From Semisulcospira habei (Eukaryota > Mollusca > Gastropoda > Semisulcospiridae): a stretch of 64,000 nt of DNA. How positions within the stretch are numbered: the stretch's first letter is position 1; each line of letters opens with the position of its first letter. This document shows, in pieces, positions 24,617-37,383 of this stretch. The stretch lies in contig BTPG01000006.1 of assembly GCA_036245525.1 (NCBI GenBank), positions 88,968,035 to 89,032,034 on the forward strand, given 5' to 3'. The notes below the pieces were generated by a model that saw nothing but the letters and a program-made list of their open reading frames with translations, did no database searches and was not told where the DNA came from. The translations under genes were made by a program, and so were the position numbers.

Positions 24617-24814
24617 TTAACCCATTTAGCTCCGAGTCCCTACAGCAGGAGATTGATTGACCATGAAAATTCAAGGATAGTGCCAGATTAGCTTGGCGCC
24701 TTCAGGCGCCAAACTAATCTGGCACTACCCTTGAATTATCCTGCAACTTGTACATAGTCGTTAGGCGACACCTCCCAAATTTGAGAAATGGTACATTGGG
24801 GCTAAAAGGTATAA
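24617..24814. mobile_element. PAL-A MITE
   Basis: Starts TTAACCCATTTAGCTCC. The core surrounds GGCGCCTTCAGGCGCC. The right end GGGGCTAAAAGGTATAA is slightly diverged. A poly-A run follows at 24838-24859. Confidence 0.85.
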
Positions 24815-25010
24815 CTATTCAGGCCTGATGCACTACAAAAAAAAAAAAAAAAAAAAAACAAAGCCACACACACCGAAAAAACAGCATTTCAGTGTTCGCC
24901 TGATGGCTAATGACTGCTTGAGTTGCTCTTTTATTTCAAGTTAACAACATCAAAACTACTTATACTACAACATCAACAACAACAAAATTGTGTTGGGCAG
25001 ACAATCGTCA

Positions 25011-25286
25011 GTTTCGTTTTGGGCATGGCGCGACGAACGACTTCAAACAACGAATAAGACAGCTTCCACGGCGGATAATCTACTAGTCATTAGTATAGTC
25101 AGCACTCCAACTTGTATACCATAAGTATATTCAGTGCTCCAAACGTCTCCAAGAGGCATAGATCCTCATGAGCCCGGAGGATCTATGCCTCTTGGAGACG
25201 TCTGGAGTGTTGTCCGTAGTATGCATCTGTAACACACTGGTTATCAGTTCGTTGTTGGAAGTCGTTCGGCGTAAACGTAACCTCAC
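25011..25286. mobile_element. PAL-B2 MITE, asymmetric core
   Basis: Left GTTTCGTTTTGGGC plus GACGAACGACTTC, right GTCGTTCGGCGTAAACGTAA with CCTCAC. Core at 25144-25200: the left arm AGAGGCATAGATCCTCATGA is full, but the right arm has lost the GGGCTCATGA segment. Confidence 0.82.
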
Positions 25287-25497
25287 TACTACTCATGTAT
25301 AATAATTATGGACGCTTTGAACCAAGGCTGCTATTGACGAGTTCGGCGGAAAAGACGCGTACCGTGCTAAACACGTCTCTCCGCCACGTGGTATCGTCAG
25401 TAGCAGACACGATGTTAACAAGAATAGGATATGCGATGTGCTTGCCTGTGACTTCTTCTTCTTCTCGAACGCCGTCACACTTGGAACGGTTTGGCTC

Positions 25498-25731
25498 TCA
25501 AAATGAAATCTGTGGTCTTCTGTAGCGTCTCCACAGGCCCGTACATTTTCTCAGTAGAGTGGCGGGCTTCGGCCATATCTCCTCCCTCAGCGGCTGGTGG
25601 TTCCCACAGTCCTGGAGGATGTGCTCTGCGGTCTGCTCTGCTTCTCCTGGCACGAGGTGGAAGCGTCTGTGCAGGTGGAAATTGAGTCGGTTGCGGTGCC
25701 TGTGACTCAGAGCCGTAAGGTCTAAAGTCAC
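25498..25731 (-). pseudogene. LINE C-terminal fragment
   Basis: The frame RHRNRLNFHLHRRFHLVPGE followed by EQTAEHILQDC resembles the C-terminal region downstream of reverse transcriptase/RNase H in some LINEs, where a short cysteine-rich motif precedes EHIL..C. It is short and isolated, so this is a fragment only. The clade cannot be assigned. Confidence 0.5.
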
Positions 25732-25929
25732 AGGCCGTCAGCACAAAAGCGAGAAACAGATGTAAAAAGTAGGACACAGAAGCTGCACGTGTCAAAAATT
25801 CGATGAAAACGGTATCAGTCGCAAGTTTGTCTGGGCCGGCTGTTAATAAATAAATAAATAAATCAGCGCATTAAATATGCGCTTATACGCTCTATGGTGC
25901 GGATAGGCCTTGCCTGCGCGGGCTTATTA

Positions 25930-25990
25930 TTAACCCATTTGAGCCCCGACGCACTACAGCAGGATCGACCATGATAATTCAAGGGTAGAG
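25930..25990. mobile_element. PAL-A left-end fragment
   Basis: TTAACCCATTTGAGCCCCG to AATTCAAGGGTAGAG, then broken by a (TA)n stretch. Confidence 0.7.
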
Positions 25991-26658
25991 CCTATATATA
26001 TATATAGTATATAGGGAGAGGCTAACTGGCGCTTATCAGCGTGGAGACCGCCCGCCATATTGTGTATGCCACTAACCGCTACCGCCCCACTGTGTTTATG
26101 CCTGTATATACTGCTGTCTTTTAACACTTGGCGGAGATAACGATAATAGTGGAATGCTGGGCGTGTGAACTGCACGGACTCAGTTGTACTTCTTGCGCAT
26201 TTCCAACATACACATCTGATAACCAAGTGGTCTAAAAGCGTGCGTTTGGAGCGCATTTTTTTTCCTTAAGGCACAACCACACGCATTAATGTTATCTTAC
26301 GTTACGCAAGTTTAGACAGGACTATGACTGTGCCATGCATGCGGAAGATAAAGAAGTGTATGAATGAGCTATCGTGGTGCCTTCAGTATTTCTAAGGAAT
26401 TGCTAAAGTATTGGCTATCTATCTATCCTTGGTCGATCCATTTGGCTCAGCCGCCGAATGAATGCCAGTCGCTTATGGGAATCATCCCCCCCCCCCTCCC
26501 CCTGTTTTTACACCTCTGTGTCCCTAGGTGACTGATCTATTTCCCTTGCCCTATGTCATGTATACTGTGTGCATATGGCTGAGTATGGATGAAATCGAAA
26601 ACATAAATTCTTAGGACTTCTTTCTTCCTACACTCGCACACCGACTGCACAGTTCCGA

Positions 26659-26835
<177 letters not shown>

Positions 26836-28287
26836 CAGACAGACAGAAGGCGGAAACAGGACACTGACAGTAGTGACAGACAGACAAGAGGCAAAAACAG
26901 ACTGACGTCATTGGCCGCCTCGTAGACGTGATCTTCTCAATCGGAATCCTAAACTTTGAAATGACTGATGTACTTCAACTGACTGTTTTCAAGTAGTAAT
27001 AACTGCTTTTCTGTTACTGTCGTTTCAACACGAGTATTTCCAACATACTATGGGATTCTACAAGTTTGTGTCGCGGGCCAGTGCTGGTCGTTCTGCGTGC
27101 AAGCGTATTCCGTGTACAATACTGAATCATAGTTGCTTGTGAAGCATTTGTTCGCTTGGCCTATTAGTAGTTAGGGCCCTTATAGTGAATATTGGAGGTT
27201 ACGCTGCACATCTTGTAGCAAGCAAAATCTCTTTGTATATTGTACTTTGGACATCAGTCATTCATATGAGCGAGGGAAACACGTTGTCACTCAACCGGAA
27301 GTGGGCGTGGCTGGGTCCTAAAGTAGGTCACTGTAATATTTCAATAAATTTGCCAGTGCGGCACGGAAATTACCATTTTTCAGTGGAGACAAAATCAGAT
27401 TATAAAAACTGTTGAATTGTATGCATTCCCACATATTTTATTTTTCTAATGATGTAATTAGTCTTCAACAGAAAGTGTTAGTAAGCACACTGTAACTAAT
27501 TAGGTCACCCTGACCTAAGTTCACATAAATTTGCTTCTGCATGAGTTAATACGCACAACATGTCTTGAAATATGCCATTTTATTGTGCACATACTGTGCT
27601 TTTGTTATTGTAACGAACTTTTGCTTCATGAAACCCAAGTAGAGGCAGAAGCGGATGCGGATGGGGGTTCTGTTCTCTTTGCAACAAAGTTGAATTAAAG
27701 TGAAAAATCTATGAGTTTGTGTGTGCGTACAGATGTTACGATCAAGAAAGGCACTTAATGGCACTTGATTTCACTAAAATTACAAATGATTACAAAATAC
27801 ATGTAAAGATAATGGAAAGTAAAGCACAAGCGGATCCAGAATGGGATCAAATATCAGTCACATTAAGTAGCAGTAGAACACAGTTGCCTGGCAAAATCTG
27901 GTCATATATTTTCACTTTATCCTATTTATGACAATACTCCTAGAATATTTGAAGCACTGCTAATGATAAAACATTATCTCTACACTCGAATTAAATCAGT
28001 TAAGCATATCTATTAGAATATGCTTTTTTTTAAGTAGAGAAAGGAGACACAGATCATGGGTCTCATGTTGCAACTATGTGCATAGTAGTTCACAACAGCT
28101 TCATTTTTTGAAAACTACACACATACGGTTGTCTGGACAGTCTTTTCAAGGGATGCATGCATGCTACAAACAAAACAAAACAAACAAAAAAATGACGGGT
28201 CCAGGTTTAGGTGGGTGAGCACCGAAAGATTTTCGTTTGAACAGGTAGCCTAGTCACAGCCAAGTGTACAGTGCTGTGTTGTGACGT
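26836..28287. other. No gene recognised
   Basis: AT-rich ordinary sequence. No splice-bounded coding segment or known element recognised. Confidence 0.45.
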
Positions 28288-30330
28288 GTTTCAGCAGTCT
28301 CCTCCACAACTGCACAGAGCAGTACACGTTAGGCTGGCTTTTCTACATTTGCATCTTCTCGAACGACATCCTTGTTTGCAGGAACATCTGATCAGTTCAT
28401 AGCACGACTGTTCTGCTTGTGGCAGCGTTGTCTTTAGAGGCACCCATGGTTCCGTCGCGCTGTTTTGTGTTACAGTTCCAGGTTGCTTGAGTGAAGTGTT
28501 TTTCTTGGGCATCCTTCTTCCACCCCCATTTCGCTGGTGCTTTCTCCAACAATGCCCCCACACATGCCTCCCTTGGTAAGTTGCCCGGAAAACGTGTAAC
28601 CTAAGTGCATCCGCCGTTGGTGGTATAGCCTCCAGAGATTTGCACTGTCTGGCAAAAAGCGCCTGCCTTACTCAGTTACTGCATTGACTTTTACAAGCTA
28701 GCTTGTTTTGTCGTACATGAGTACAACAAAGCGTTCTATTGTCTCCATCCAAGTCTCTGATACAGCTTGAGGACCATCTGCTAAAGCAAGGTAAACATCT
28801 GTGACTTGTGGATTTGTTCTCCACACTTCCCAGGCACTCTTCTTACCCTTTCCGGCAAAGCAAGACACGGTATCACAACCAGTGAATGCATGAAAAAATG
28901 CAAGAGCTTTCGCATTCTTTGGCCCAAGCCGCTGGACAATGTCACTGACGCAGATGTGTCTAAACTGCTTTCCGGCACCAAATGCTACCTAGAGTTCTGT
29001 TGCAGATAAAGCCACATTGGCCACATCCAAAACGACGACATCGGTGTCTGTAGTTCCTATCATGACCCTCGTGAAACCTTTCGCACACAGTCGTTTGCAT
29101 GCAACAGAATCCTTGTGTCTGCTTCTTCGTGTGTACACGGTTGTAGAGACGACGTTTGAAAACCTGGCGGGGCAAGGACATGACTTGAGTGGGTGCTGAT
29201 GACTATCTTCCTTGTGATATCGAGCTTTGCAAGATTTTGACCGAGGACGGCAAACAGCTCTTCTTTGTTGTCATTGACCCTACGAAAACTGTGCCAGTTC
29301 CCTGGAATGAGAGCCGTAGGTGTAACTCTTCTTCTCAGACCAGATTCCCTTTTTTCCCTTGTGGACGCTTCGAGGCTGTCTTTGAGATAAACTTCACATA
29401 CGACATCAATTCTGGTAACTGTTTCCAGTTGAGCTGGTGAAGAATGTAGGGGATAAAGACCGTGTCTGCATACTCCTGAAATGTCTTAGCCAGTTTGGGT
29501 GGCAACATCTGAACAAGAGCAGCACCATCATAGATCTTTGCGTCAACTCGTGGGGTACCCTCTGCAAATGTGTTAGAGGGTATGCTGGCCGGCTTCATCA
29601 CAGTGTCTCCGTCTATCTCTGCAACGGTCTCTGCGTCTCCATGTCTCTGCGCGTATGTCGCGTAGATCAAATCATCAGTTATAGGAAGCGATTCGTCATC
29701 CCCTAGTTCATCAACCACTGTATTCTGGAAATCTCCCAACTCAAAACTGCCATCTTCTACGCTTTCTACGGCGTCAGCAGGCTCAGAATGCTCTTGTGCG
29801 GCTACGTCTGTCGGGTTTAAGCATGTAGAAGGTCTGCCCTTTTGCCTGTTCTCAGCTCTCCAAGTTTTGATAGTGACGTCGGCCAGGGCTGGTTTTCATG
29901 TCTGAAAAAGTTCTCCGGCGCGGTCTCCATCCCTTGTTGGGCATTCTATGTATAGGCGAGCTAACAAAGAGCAGTCGTAACGTAGTGCTGTAATGCTGGT
30001 TTTTGAAAACCCTGCCTTTTGAGCTTGGTTTTGAAAAGCATGGCAGATTGTTCTTCTCGATTGGCCGACTAAGGGATTTGGTACGTTCTACCAGCCTCTC
30101 CCGCACGAAGGCATTGTACTGAGACTGCCCGATGTAGAAGATGTTTTTGACCGTGTCAACAGCCTCTTCTGGCATGACGTTCTTGGTATCTAGTGCAATG
30201 AGGTACCCACTGTCTTCCACAAAGAAATGGGTCTCCCACTTTTCGGAAGACAGAAACCACAACCTTCACCTCTCTGACAAAAACCTGTTGCACGCTCGGG
30301 AGTCCCTCGTGATGGACATCCCGGCTCATA
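28288..30330 (-). pseudogene. Degenerate gene: GCDTVS nuclease-like motif plus CXC domain
   Basis: Read on the minus strand, several frames join into one long protein of a type I recall as multicopy in invertebrate genomes. From the N-terminal side: GQSQYNAFVRERLVE (about 30105-30150), NQPWPTSLSKLGELRTG (about 29860-29910), AKIYDGAALVQMLPP (about 29500-29550), TDTDVVVLDVANVA (about 29010-29055) and FHAFTGCDTVSCFAGKGKK (about 28845-28905). The last resembles the helix-hairpin-helix core of FEN1/XPG-PIN nucleases. The C-terminal end has LFARQCKSLEAIPPTADAL and then CSCKQGCRSRRCKCRKASLT with CTALCSCGGDC, a tesmin/TSO1-like CXC domain ending at the stop 28288-28290. Lesions include a frameshift near 29825, TAG at 28989-28991 where the frame suggests TGG, and a stop at 28698-28700 followed by a frameshift. 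Function is unknown; a mobile-element or domesticated origin is inference. Confidence 0.75.
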
Positions 30331-31852
30331 AGTATTAGCTGACAGTTGAAAGGCTACAATGTGACGTCTACTTGAAAATGCCAGAAATCAAGTAACTACG
30401 CATTGTGAGAACTGACATCCCGTTAATGTTTCAACCGCCTAGGTAGTCCAGCAGCTTTGGCCAGGGCGCCTCCTAAAGACAAGAATGTATTCTTAGTTTC
30501 TTTGCAAAGTTAAAATCAGGTCAGGAGTGGCTGCCTGTAACTACTGTCTAGGGCGGCTAGAAGGTAACTGCACACCTTCACGCTGTCCTGAATTCACTGA
30601 TCCGTTTTGAATAAAATGTACACTACAACATGCACAGGCTGAACACTAGCGCGGTTGTTTTGTCATTACTAAGGACGACATCCCTTGTCACTGAGTGAGT
30701 TTGTGTCGTGGCGAAATCTTTATCATCGAAAATACGTGAATAAGTTTGTTATCTAGCTTGACAGCAGTACATTGCTGTTTGAGAGGGAATTACACCCAAG
30801 TAAATTTTATACAGTTTGAAAAAAAAGTTTCAGTTGTGTTACTGACATTGCTGGAAAAGTGCACTTACTTAGACACGGATTTACACAGATGTTGAATCGA
30901 CATCCAGTGGAATAGCCTGCACGGTACTCAGTGATTTGTCCGGCCATTAACTTTATATTTGTTAGGCAAGGTCATTAATTAAGTCACTTTTCTCAATTCA
31001 ATTGTGGAAAATAGAAGTAGTTAAACATTAATAGGACGGATACTGAAAACCAGCAGTCACACAGCTTGGACGCCACGAGAAACTATAAAGTAACTTCTAT
31101 CTATTCTCGAGATGCCAGACTTGCTTGCCACCGCCCAAAATAGAACTCAGTGGAGAGCACTGTCTGTTGCTGCTGCCTTTCAGTCCCCCCAACGCCCAGT
31201 TCGGGCAAGGGACTGATGATGATGATGATGATCTATTCTAACACCGTTGGTTTACCATACATTACCACCGCTAATCACAAACACCGCGACGCAGCAAAAT
31301 GGCACGGCGACCGTTGTACGCAGGGCCTCGTGAGGCTGTATGCTTTACGCTGACCTAATATGCAGCCGTTTCTCGCAGACTGACGAGAGCATTTTGGCGG
31401 CCTATTCGAGTTTCTGACATGTCTCAGCGCACAAGTAAACCTGTGTAGGCGAGTAGCCGGGACTACAAAGCGAACTGAATACCTCATCAGGTAGTGCATT
31501 TAAGACATACCGATGCCCCGTTACTATGTTTTGGTTGATTTGTGGACTGCCTGAAATAAGTTAAAATACCTCAGTCTTAAAATGTCTGCTTTATGTGCAC
31601 TAAAACCCGTCCGATTATAACTGAGGCGCCACGGTTACCGTATGACCCGCGCCGGCTTGCCCTCGCGCGGCATCTGGTTTCATTACAATACTTGGCTGAC
31701 AGGTGACGGTCACGGCGTTTTCGCTGTGCAGGGTAGGAAAACGAGTCGTGCTCAAAATACCGCTGCGATGTCATTGGTTTAATTAATTATTTACCTTAAT
31801 TAAGGGTCTGTACACGTGTTTTATGCAGCACCGTGTCCGCTGGCGTCAGTTG
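30331..31852. other. No gene recognised
   Basis: Contains a (GAT)n run at 31216-31232 next to CCCCAACGCCCAGTTCGGGC. No exon or known element identified. Confidence 0.45.
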
Positions 31853-32153
31853 TGAGGTTTCGTTTTTGAGCGGAACGACTGACTATAGGTATACCTACAC
31901 TGAACAAACGGGAGGAACTGAAATCGCGGTTGATAACCAGCTAGTACCATGAGGCACAAACTACAACCTCCAAACATCTCCAAGAGGCTTAGATCCGAAT
32001 GGGCCCTCCGGGCACATGAGGATGAGTCTCTTGGAGATGTCTGGAGTGAAGTGTTGTCTATGCCTTATGGTACAAGCTGTTTCAACTTGTCTCTCCGGTT
32101 CGTTGTTGGTAGTCGTTCCGTTAGTGTTGCAAACTGAACGAAACTTCACTAAT
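31853..32153. mobile_element. PAL-B2 MITE, degraded core
   Basis: Ends GTGAGGTTTCGTTTTTGAG and GAACGAAACTTCAC. Core 31977-32041 with outer CATCTCCAAGAG and CTCTTGGAGATG conserved but unequal inner arms. Confidence 0.82.
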
Positions 32154-32274
32154 GCCGTGGTCAGTGTAACGTGTAGAGTATCGATGATTCGCCTTTTGGA
32201 CACGCACAGGAACGCACTAACAGATGGCACAAATGCATACGACAGACCGGCACACACCGTCACTCTCTCACTCA

Positions 32275-32314
<40 letters not shown>

Positions 32315-32400
32315 GGCACACACACGTACACTGTGACACACACGCACGCACGCGCGCACACACACACAGACACACAAACACACATTTACGCACGTCAGTA
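32275..32400. repeat. (CA)n microsatellite
   Basis: Long CA run with CG interruptions. Confidence 0.95.
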
Positions 32401-32510
32401 TACACTCGCACGCGACTGAACCGGCCGCACTAAAAGCACTGACATGTATTTCTTGCGCACTAGCACTGGACCGTGCGCCGGGACACACCCAGTACGCCGC
32501 GCTTCTTCCC

Positions 32511-32554
32511 AGTGCGCAAAGGCCATCGGGCCGACCGATGGCCTTTTGCGCACT
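32511..32554. repeat. Perfect hairpin AGTGCGCAAAGGCCATCGG
   Basis: 44 bases: arms AGTGCGCAAAGGCCATCGG and CCGATGGCCTTTTGCGCACT around a tiny centre. Layout as in the GAGCAAAA hairpins at 7005 and 16852. Confidence 0.85.
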
Positions 32555-32732
32555 AGATTTTCAGTTATTTGTCAGTGGAGCCTCGAACGGAGTAGTTAGC
32601 TGTACAAGTCATGCTCTCTCAGTTCATTACACATAAATAAATAAATAACAAGAGCAGGAAAGACCGCACGCCGACGTGCGTGACGTGACCACTGCCAAGT
32701 ATACGTAGGGCGTGTCCTGAACAGGTCGTCGA

Positions 32733-32947
32733 TAACTCATTCTACCCCTGACACACCACAGCAAGACGGATCGACCATGATAGTTCAAGGGTGATGCCAG
32801 CCTAGAATAATTTGGCGTCTATGGGCGCCATGCTATTCTAGCATCATAGTCTTTGAACTATCATGGTCGATATGTGTCCTGCACTGCAATGCAGTTTTAT
32901 GAGAACAGTGGCAACATTTGGGGATTTCGGCCATAGGGTACATGAGA
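32733..32947. mobile_element. PAL-A MITE, diverged
   Basis: AACTCATTCTACCCCTGACA at the left. The core contains a small duplication (CCAGCCTAGAATAATTTGG). The right end is diverged. Confidence 0.8.
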
Positions 32948-33041
32948 TATAGTGTGTGCGTGTGTGTGTGTGTGTGTGTGTCCATGCGTGAGTGCGTGTT
33001 TACCGATGCACATGAAATCTAAACAATGCCAACATTTTCTT

Positions 33042-33122
33042 TATATACTGATCAACAAAAGAAACGCGAATTTTTTTTTTTTTTTTTTTTTTTTTACCAT
33101 AACGCGTTTCTTTGTAAATATG
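33042..33122. mobile_element. PAL-E-related hairpin with poly-T loop
   Basis: TATACTGATCAACAAAAGAA with AACGCG pairs with CGCGTTTCTTTG around a poly-T tract of about 25 bases. A (TG)n repeat lies just upstream at 32951-32981. Confidence 0.6.
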
Positions 33123-34036
33123 CTTTAATCTGGGTTATTTTTACCTTAGAAAATGTTATGAAGAGTGTGTTATGTCGTGTGCAAATAGAATGTTTAGTCT
33201 TAAAAATCGTACATCGATGACTTATGACGTCATTAGTGACACTACCATAACATGATATTGAAAGTGAAATCAGTAAAGAGCATCTGCAGAGGACACAGCT
33301 GAAAGCCAACCAATTTGCAGTGTCACTAGGGTCCGTGTGCATGAAAATCCGGCCAGTTTGGTCTTGACCTACTTTTCGTTTGTCAAAGGCACCTAAATAA
33401 TCAGCATGACCTACAAACATGAAAAACAAAAAGTTCTCTTTTTTTTTAGGTTAGCGGCCATATTTACCTGATAAATGGATATGGGTGGGTTAGGGGGCTC
33501 TGGATAGAGGTAGCACCTTGCTGTTCGGCAGCTGCGTCCTACATAGGACGGACGGCATCACTGGTGTGTTCTTTATCTCTGTGTCAGTCACTGGAGCATA
33601 AAAAATGGTTTGAAAGTAATTCACATTAAATGGAATAAGATTTATTAAGAAAATGATGTGCACCGAAAGTTGTGGTTCTCTAATTAATTTTTCGAGTCAA
33701 ATTTTGTTTGAGGCAGTTAATAACATTATAAGCAATCCACACAACTTGTGTGTTAAAACATAGGAAACTTGCTTCACAGAGTGTTAAGTTTTGCTTATTT
33801 TCACCACTAATGAAATCCTGTGTCCTCCAAGGTAGCCATGGGCGATAACTCATCCAATTTTTCTGTGAAGGCAGCTCAGACACTGAGTCGGCTAAACATC
33901 GGAAGTAAGCAACAAATAAAATTTTCTTGTTTTGCTGTCAGGGTAGACTTAAGACACTTTTCGCGTTTTTAATGGAAGTCAGTATAGAAACCTCGTGACC
34001 GATACTTAGTGACAATTCGGTCCAACGGAAAGAACT
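33123..34036. other. No gene recognised
   Basis: AT-rich. Nothing identified. Confidence 0.45.
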
Positions 34037-34231
34037 TAACTCATTCAGCCCCGACACACCACAGCAAGACACGGATCGAGCATGACAGTTCAAGGGTGGT
34101 GCCAGAATACCTTGGCGTATTCTGACACCTCCCATGAACTACCACACTCCAACCGTCTCTAGAATTGTAATACGGTCCTCTGGACAACTTCAAAATTTGG
34201 GGATTTCGGTCCTGGGGTAGAATGTGTTAAT
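34037..34231. mobile_element. PAL-A MITE, shortened core
   Basis: TTAACTCATTCAGCCCCGAC and GGGGTAGAATGTGTTAA. The core left arm GTGCCAGAATACCTTGGCG runs directly into TATTCTGACACC. Confidence 0.85.
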
Positions 34232-34235
34232 TACA

Positions 34236-34345
34236 CGTTAGGCTTGGTGAGTTGGTTGTGCATTGCTTTACGTCCAGACAGCTACAAGGCTTTTGTGAAA
34301 AAAAAAACCCAAAAAAAACAGAATATTGAATGTATGTACGTCTAA
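34236..34345 (-). mobile_element. SINE-like fragment
   Basis: Resembles part of the element at 47156-47539 (shared CATTGCTTTACGTCC/GACAGC, ACAAGGCTTT and AATATTGAATGTATGT-like blocks). Confidence 0.5.
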
Positions 34346-34348
34346 TAG

Positions 34349-34566
34349 CAAGGTTTTGTTTGCAACAAACGTTCCAAGCAACGAATGACTGCGAAGTCAT
34401 GGGGGATAGCCAGCATCTACAAGCATAGCACGAGGATCTATGCCTCTTGGACATGTTTGGAGTATTGTCTATGCTTGTGGTACACGTTGGTTACCCGCCG
34501 TGATTTGGCTCTCGTCTCTCGTTCGTTGTTGGGAGCCGTTCGTTGCAAACGAAACTTCACTAACAT
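34349..34566. mobile_element. PAL-B2 MITE lacking one core arm
   Basis: Ends GGTTTTGTTTGCAACAAACG and GTTGCAAACGAAACTTCAC. Only the right core arm (GAGGATCTATGCCTCTTGG) remains near 34433. Confidence 0.8.
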
Positions 34567-35583
34567 GCCAAATAAACTAAGACATGATAGCTACTACGCT
34601 GCACCTTCATTTTATCAGGTATGATAACAAATCAACTTTCACTCATAACAGGCGTCAAAATCAACGAGTATGATAACACGTTAACTTTTAATTCAAATTC
34701 AACGGGCAACATAAAACATCAACATTCATTCAAAATCAAATAAACATGAGGCAAAACGTTGATTTACATACATCACATAACTTTATTAAACATCTCAAAT
34801 AAAATGTTCTCACATTCTCAACTAAAGCAGGCAAAGCAAACTCACTTAAAGGCAACATGAACATCAACATGAAATAATTAAATACTGAACTCTGCCTTAT
34901 TTACACAAGCAATTAACCCTTTGTCTACAGTACGATGAACCAATATTTTCTTTGGCAGGATTGGTACCACGTTACACATTTGTATTGCTGTCTGTAACCT
35001 ACTTCCCTACTGATTTGCAATTTGAAAAAGTAAGTGACAAAACCACAGTTGTGACTGAACATTCATACTTGTTTCTTCTGTGTTAATCTTTTTCCGTGAC
35101 CAAACTGTGATTACAGAAAACAGGTACAATGTATATTACAAAGGGTACCCTGTATGTTATGAACGCTTCTCCAATGTGGCTGATGCATTTTATTTGCAAG
35201 ATGATACCCACCCACACTAAAAAAAAAAAATGTTATGATGCAATTTTAACTTTATGTGAAATAGGGAATAAATAATCTCATGTTGTCAAGATAGCATGAG
35301 GTTATTCATATCCAATTTCACAGAAAACGAAAATCACATCATACCGCCTTATCTTTTCTTTTTCTTTCGAGATGGACAAACAAAAGAATGAACAAACAAA
35401 ATCAGAGGCGGTGTGAAGGTAGCTTTTATGTTGTGTTCTTGTTTACATGCCAAAGATTTCACACAACAAAACTGAAGGAAAAGTCTGTGAAAAACAACTG
35501 CATCATAAGCATGCAAACTTATGACTGCCAATTTTGACAAACCGTTTACACTAGCAATACCAAAAAGAAAAGTAAAGTTTACT
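34567..35583. other. No gene; AT-rich
   Basis: Very AT-rich with ACTTTATTAAACATC at about 34786, a possible minus-strand polyadenylation signal. No coding exon was connected to it. Confidence 0.4.
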
Positions 35584-35674
35584 GAACCCTTTGTATGTCA
35601 GTAGCACATTTTGTCAAGGTGATTTTCTGCAAGAATCATCTTAATAATACACACTACTGACAGCTGAAGGGTTA
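35584..35674. mobile_element. PAL-C palindromic MITE, diverged
   Basis: GAACCCTTTGTATGTCAGTA and CTGACAGCTGAAGGGTTAA around TGATTTTCTGCAAGAATCA. Confidence 0.75.
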
Positions 35675-35759
35675 ATCAATCTAAACTTTCTGCTTAACCC
35701 CCTACTGCAAGCAGCCTCTAGTACTGTAAACAGTACTGGTGACCACATGGATAAAGAGG

Positions 35760-35839
35760 TTAACTCATTCGAGACGTGCCGCCTCCGGATATGCGGCATA
35801 AGCCGCATATCCAGAGGCGGCACGTCTTGAATGAGTTAA
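35760..35839. mobile_element. PAL-D palindromic MITE
   Basis: TTAACTCATTCGAGACGTGC and GCACGTCTTGAATGAGTTAA, 80 bases. Arms CTCCGGATATGCGGC and GCCGCATATCCAGAG. Confidence 0.92.
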
Positions 35840-35984
35840 ATGAGTCTTATCTGATTTTCAAATTTGGAATCAAGTTGGATGAAAAATTGCTCAAAGAACA
35901 TTGCACAAGTCATGCACTGTCCTTGGAGGATTTCACAGAGGCTGCGCAAATTTCCCACATCTACAAAATTTACCGATCACTGTA

Positions 35985-37383
35985 GTCCAAAACAAAAAGG
36001 GGCCAAAAGTACGTAGCCGCCACCGTTTTTTTTAAAGTTTAGATGCGGGTAAGATGATGTTGTTTGTGACTGTCAAGTTCGTAGTTCATAAGGACGGAGC
36101 TAAATTAAGAAGAAAAAAATGTGGCAAGTTGGGACTTTATTGTAGGCCTATAATATATTTGAAATCGAAGATGGTCTTGGAACCCAAATGAAAAACTGCT
36201 TTACTTGTGCATGCAGCCGCAAGTAGTCAACAGCGTTTGTGCCTGCATACAAAATGAGATTAAAGTAAAGATGGCACAGTGACTTCAATTTGGCTAGCTA
36301 CCCTGGGATCTAATAAGTCTTGCATACTCAATGGCGACCTATGGAGGCTGTTTTTGGTTGGAGAACTTTGCATGACCGCGTATTTCACAAACTGAACGCT
36401 AGAACGTGACAAAATTTACGATAAAGCTGCACCGAACGAATCTGGGTCATCAGCTTCATGACACAGTTGTACGTGTTGGTCAAATCAAAATGGCTAGAAT
36501 GGTGAAAATGATGACCCCTATGGAGAAAATACTGATCACAGAAGTAAACGATGAAGGATGTGCATATACGTAGATAACCAACGTGTTGAGGAGAAAACAG
36601 GCTTTGACATTTGGTGTGCTGAAAGCGATCAGGCAGAGACAAGAGATCTAAACAAGTGGTCAAAATTACACTTTACTTCCTGCAGAATAGCAGCATTGTT
36701 TACATACTGTTATTCGTAGTGTGAAGAATAAGTCAATAACACAGGGCAGGGGTGTCTGTGTGTGTGTGTGTGTGTCCTTTTCTTGGTGGAATCAATAATT
36801 GTGTAAGATTTTAGACAGAAAAATGAACAGTTAGCACTATACAGACATCCTGGACCAAAATCAGTTTGCGATGTTGGCGAAAAAATTTGAGAATGACGAA
36901 ATTATTTCTGTCAAGATGGCAATATGTGATACCATCAGTCATACCACAGCAGCACCTTTAAAACTGACAAAAGAATTAAACGTTTGTCACGGCCTTCATA
37001 ATTATACGCAGCATTAACTAAAAATTCACCTGCAGAAAAAAATTTCATAAGTTGAATTTGGATGGAGACTTCAGGGGCAGATCAGTTCATTCCTGAGGGG
37101 GGCTTTCCAACTTTTTGTTTGGGACCTATTTCCATCAGGACCTTCCGTCACTGACCGAAAAATTGAAAAGCGATAAGGGGAGGGGGCAGTAATGTCCGGA
37201 GATTTTTCAGGTACTAAAAATTTAAGGGAGAAATGTGTGTGTCTATGTATGTATGTGTGTGTGTGTGTGTGGGGGGGGGGGGGGAGAGGGTGGGGAGGGG
37301 GTTCAAACTCCAAAAATAGGACTGTTCTAGCCTCAGGCATGGGATGATTATTAGTCGGGCCACCTCTTAAAACCAGTTGTAGT
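35985..37383. other. No gene recognised
   Basis: Contains a short (TG)n at 36756-36773 and a TG/G-rich run at 37227-37300. No exon found. Confidence 0.45.

Noticed and set aside
32016..32433. His-Thr repeat frames
   Set aside because: Translations of the CA microsatellite.
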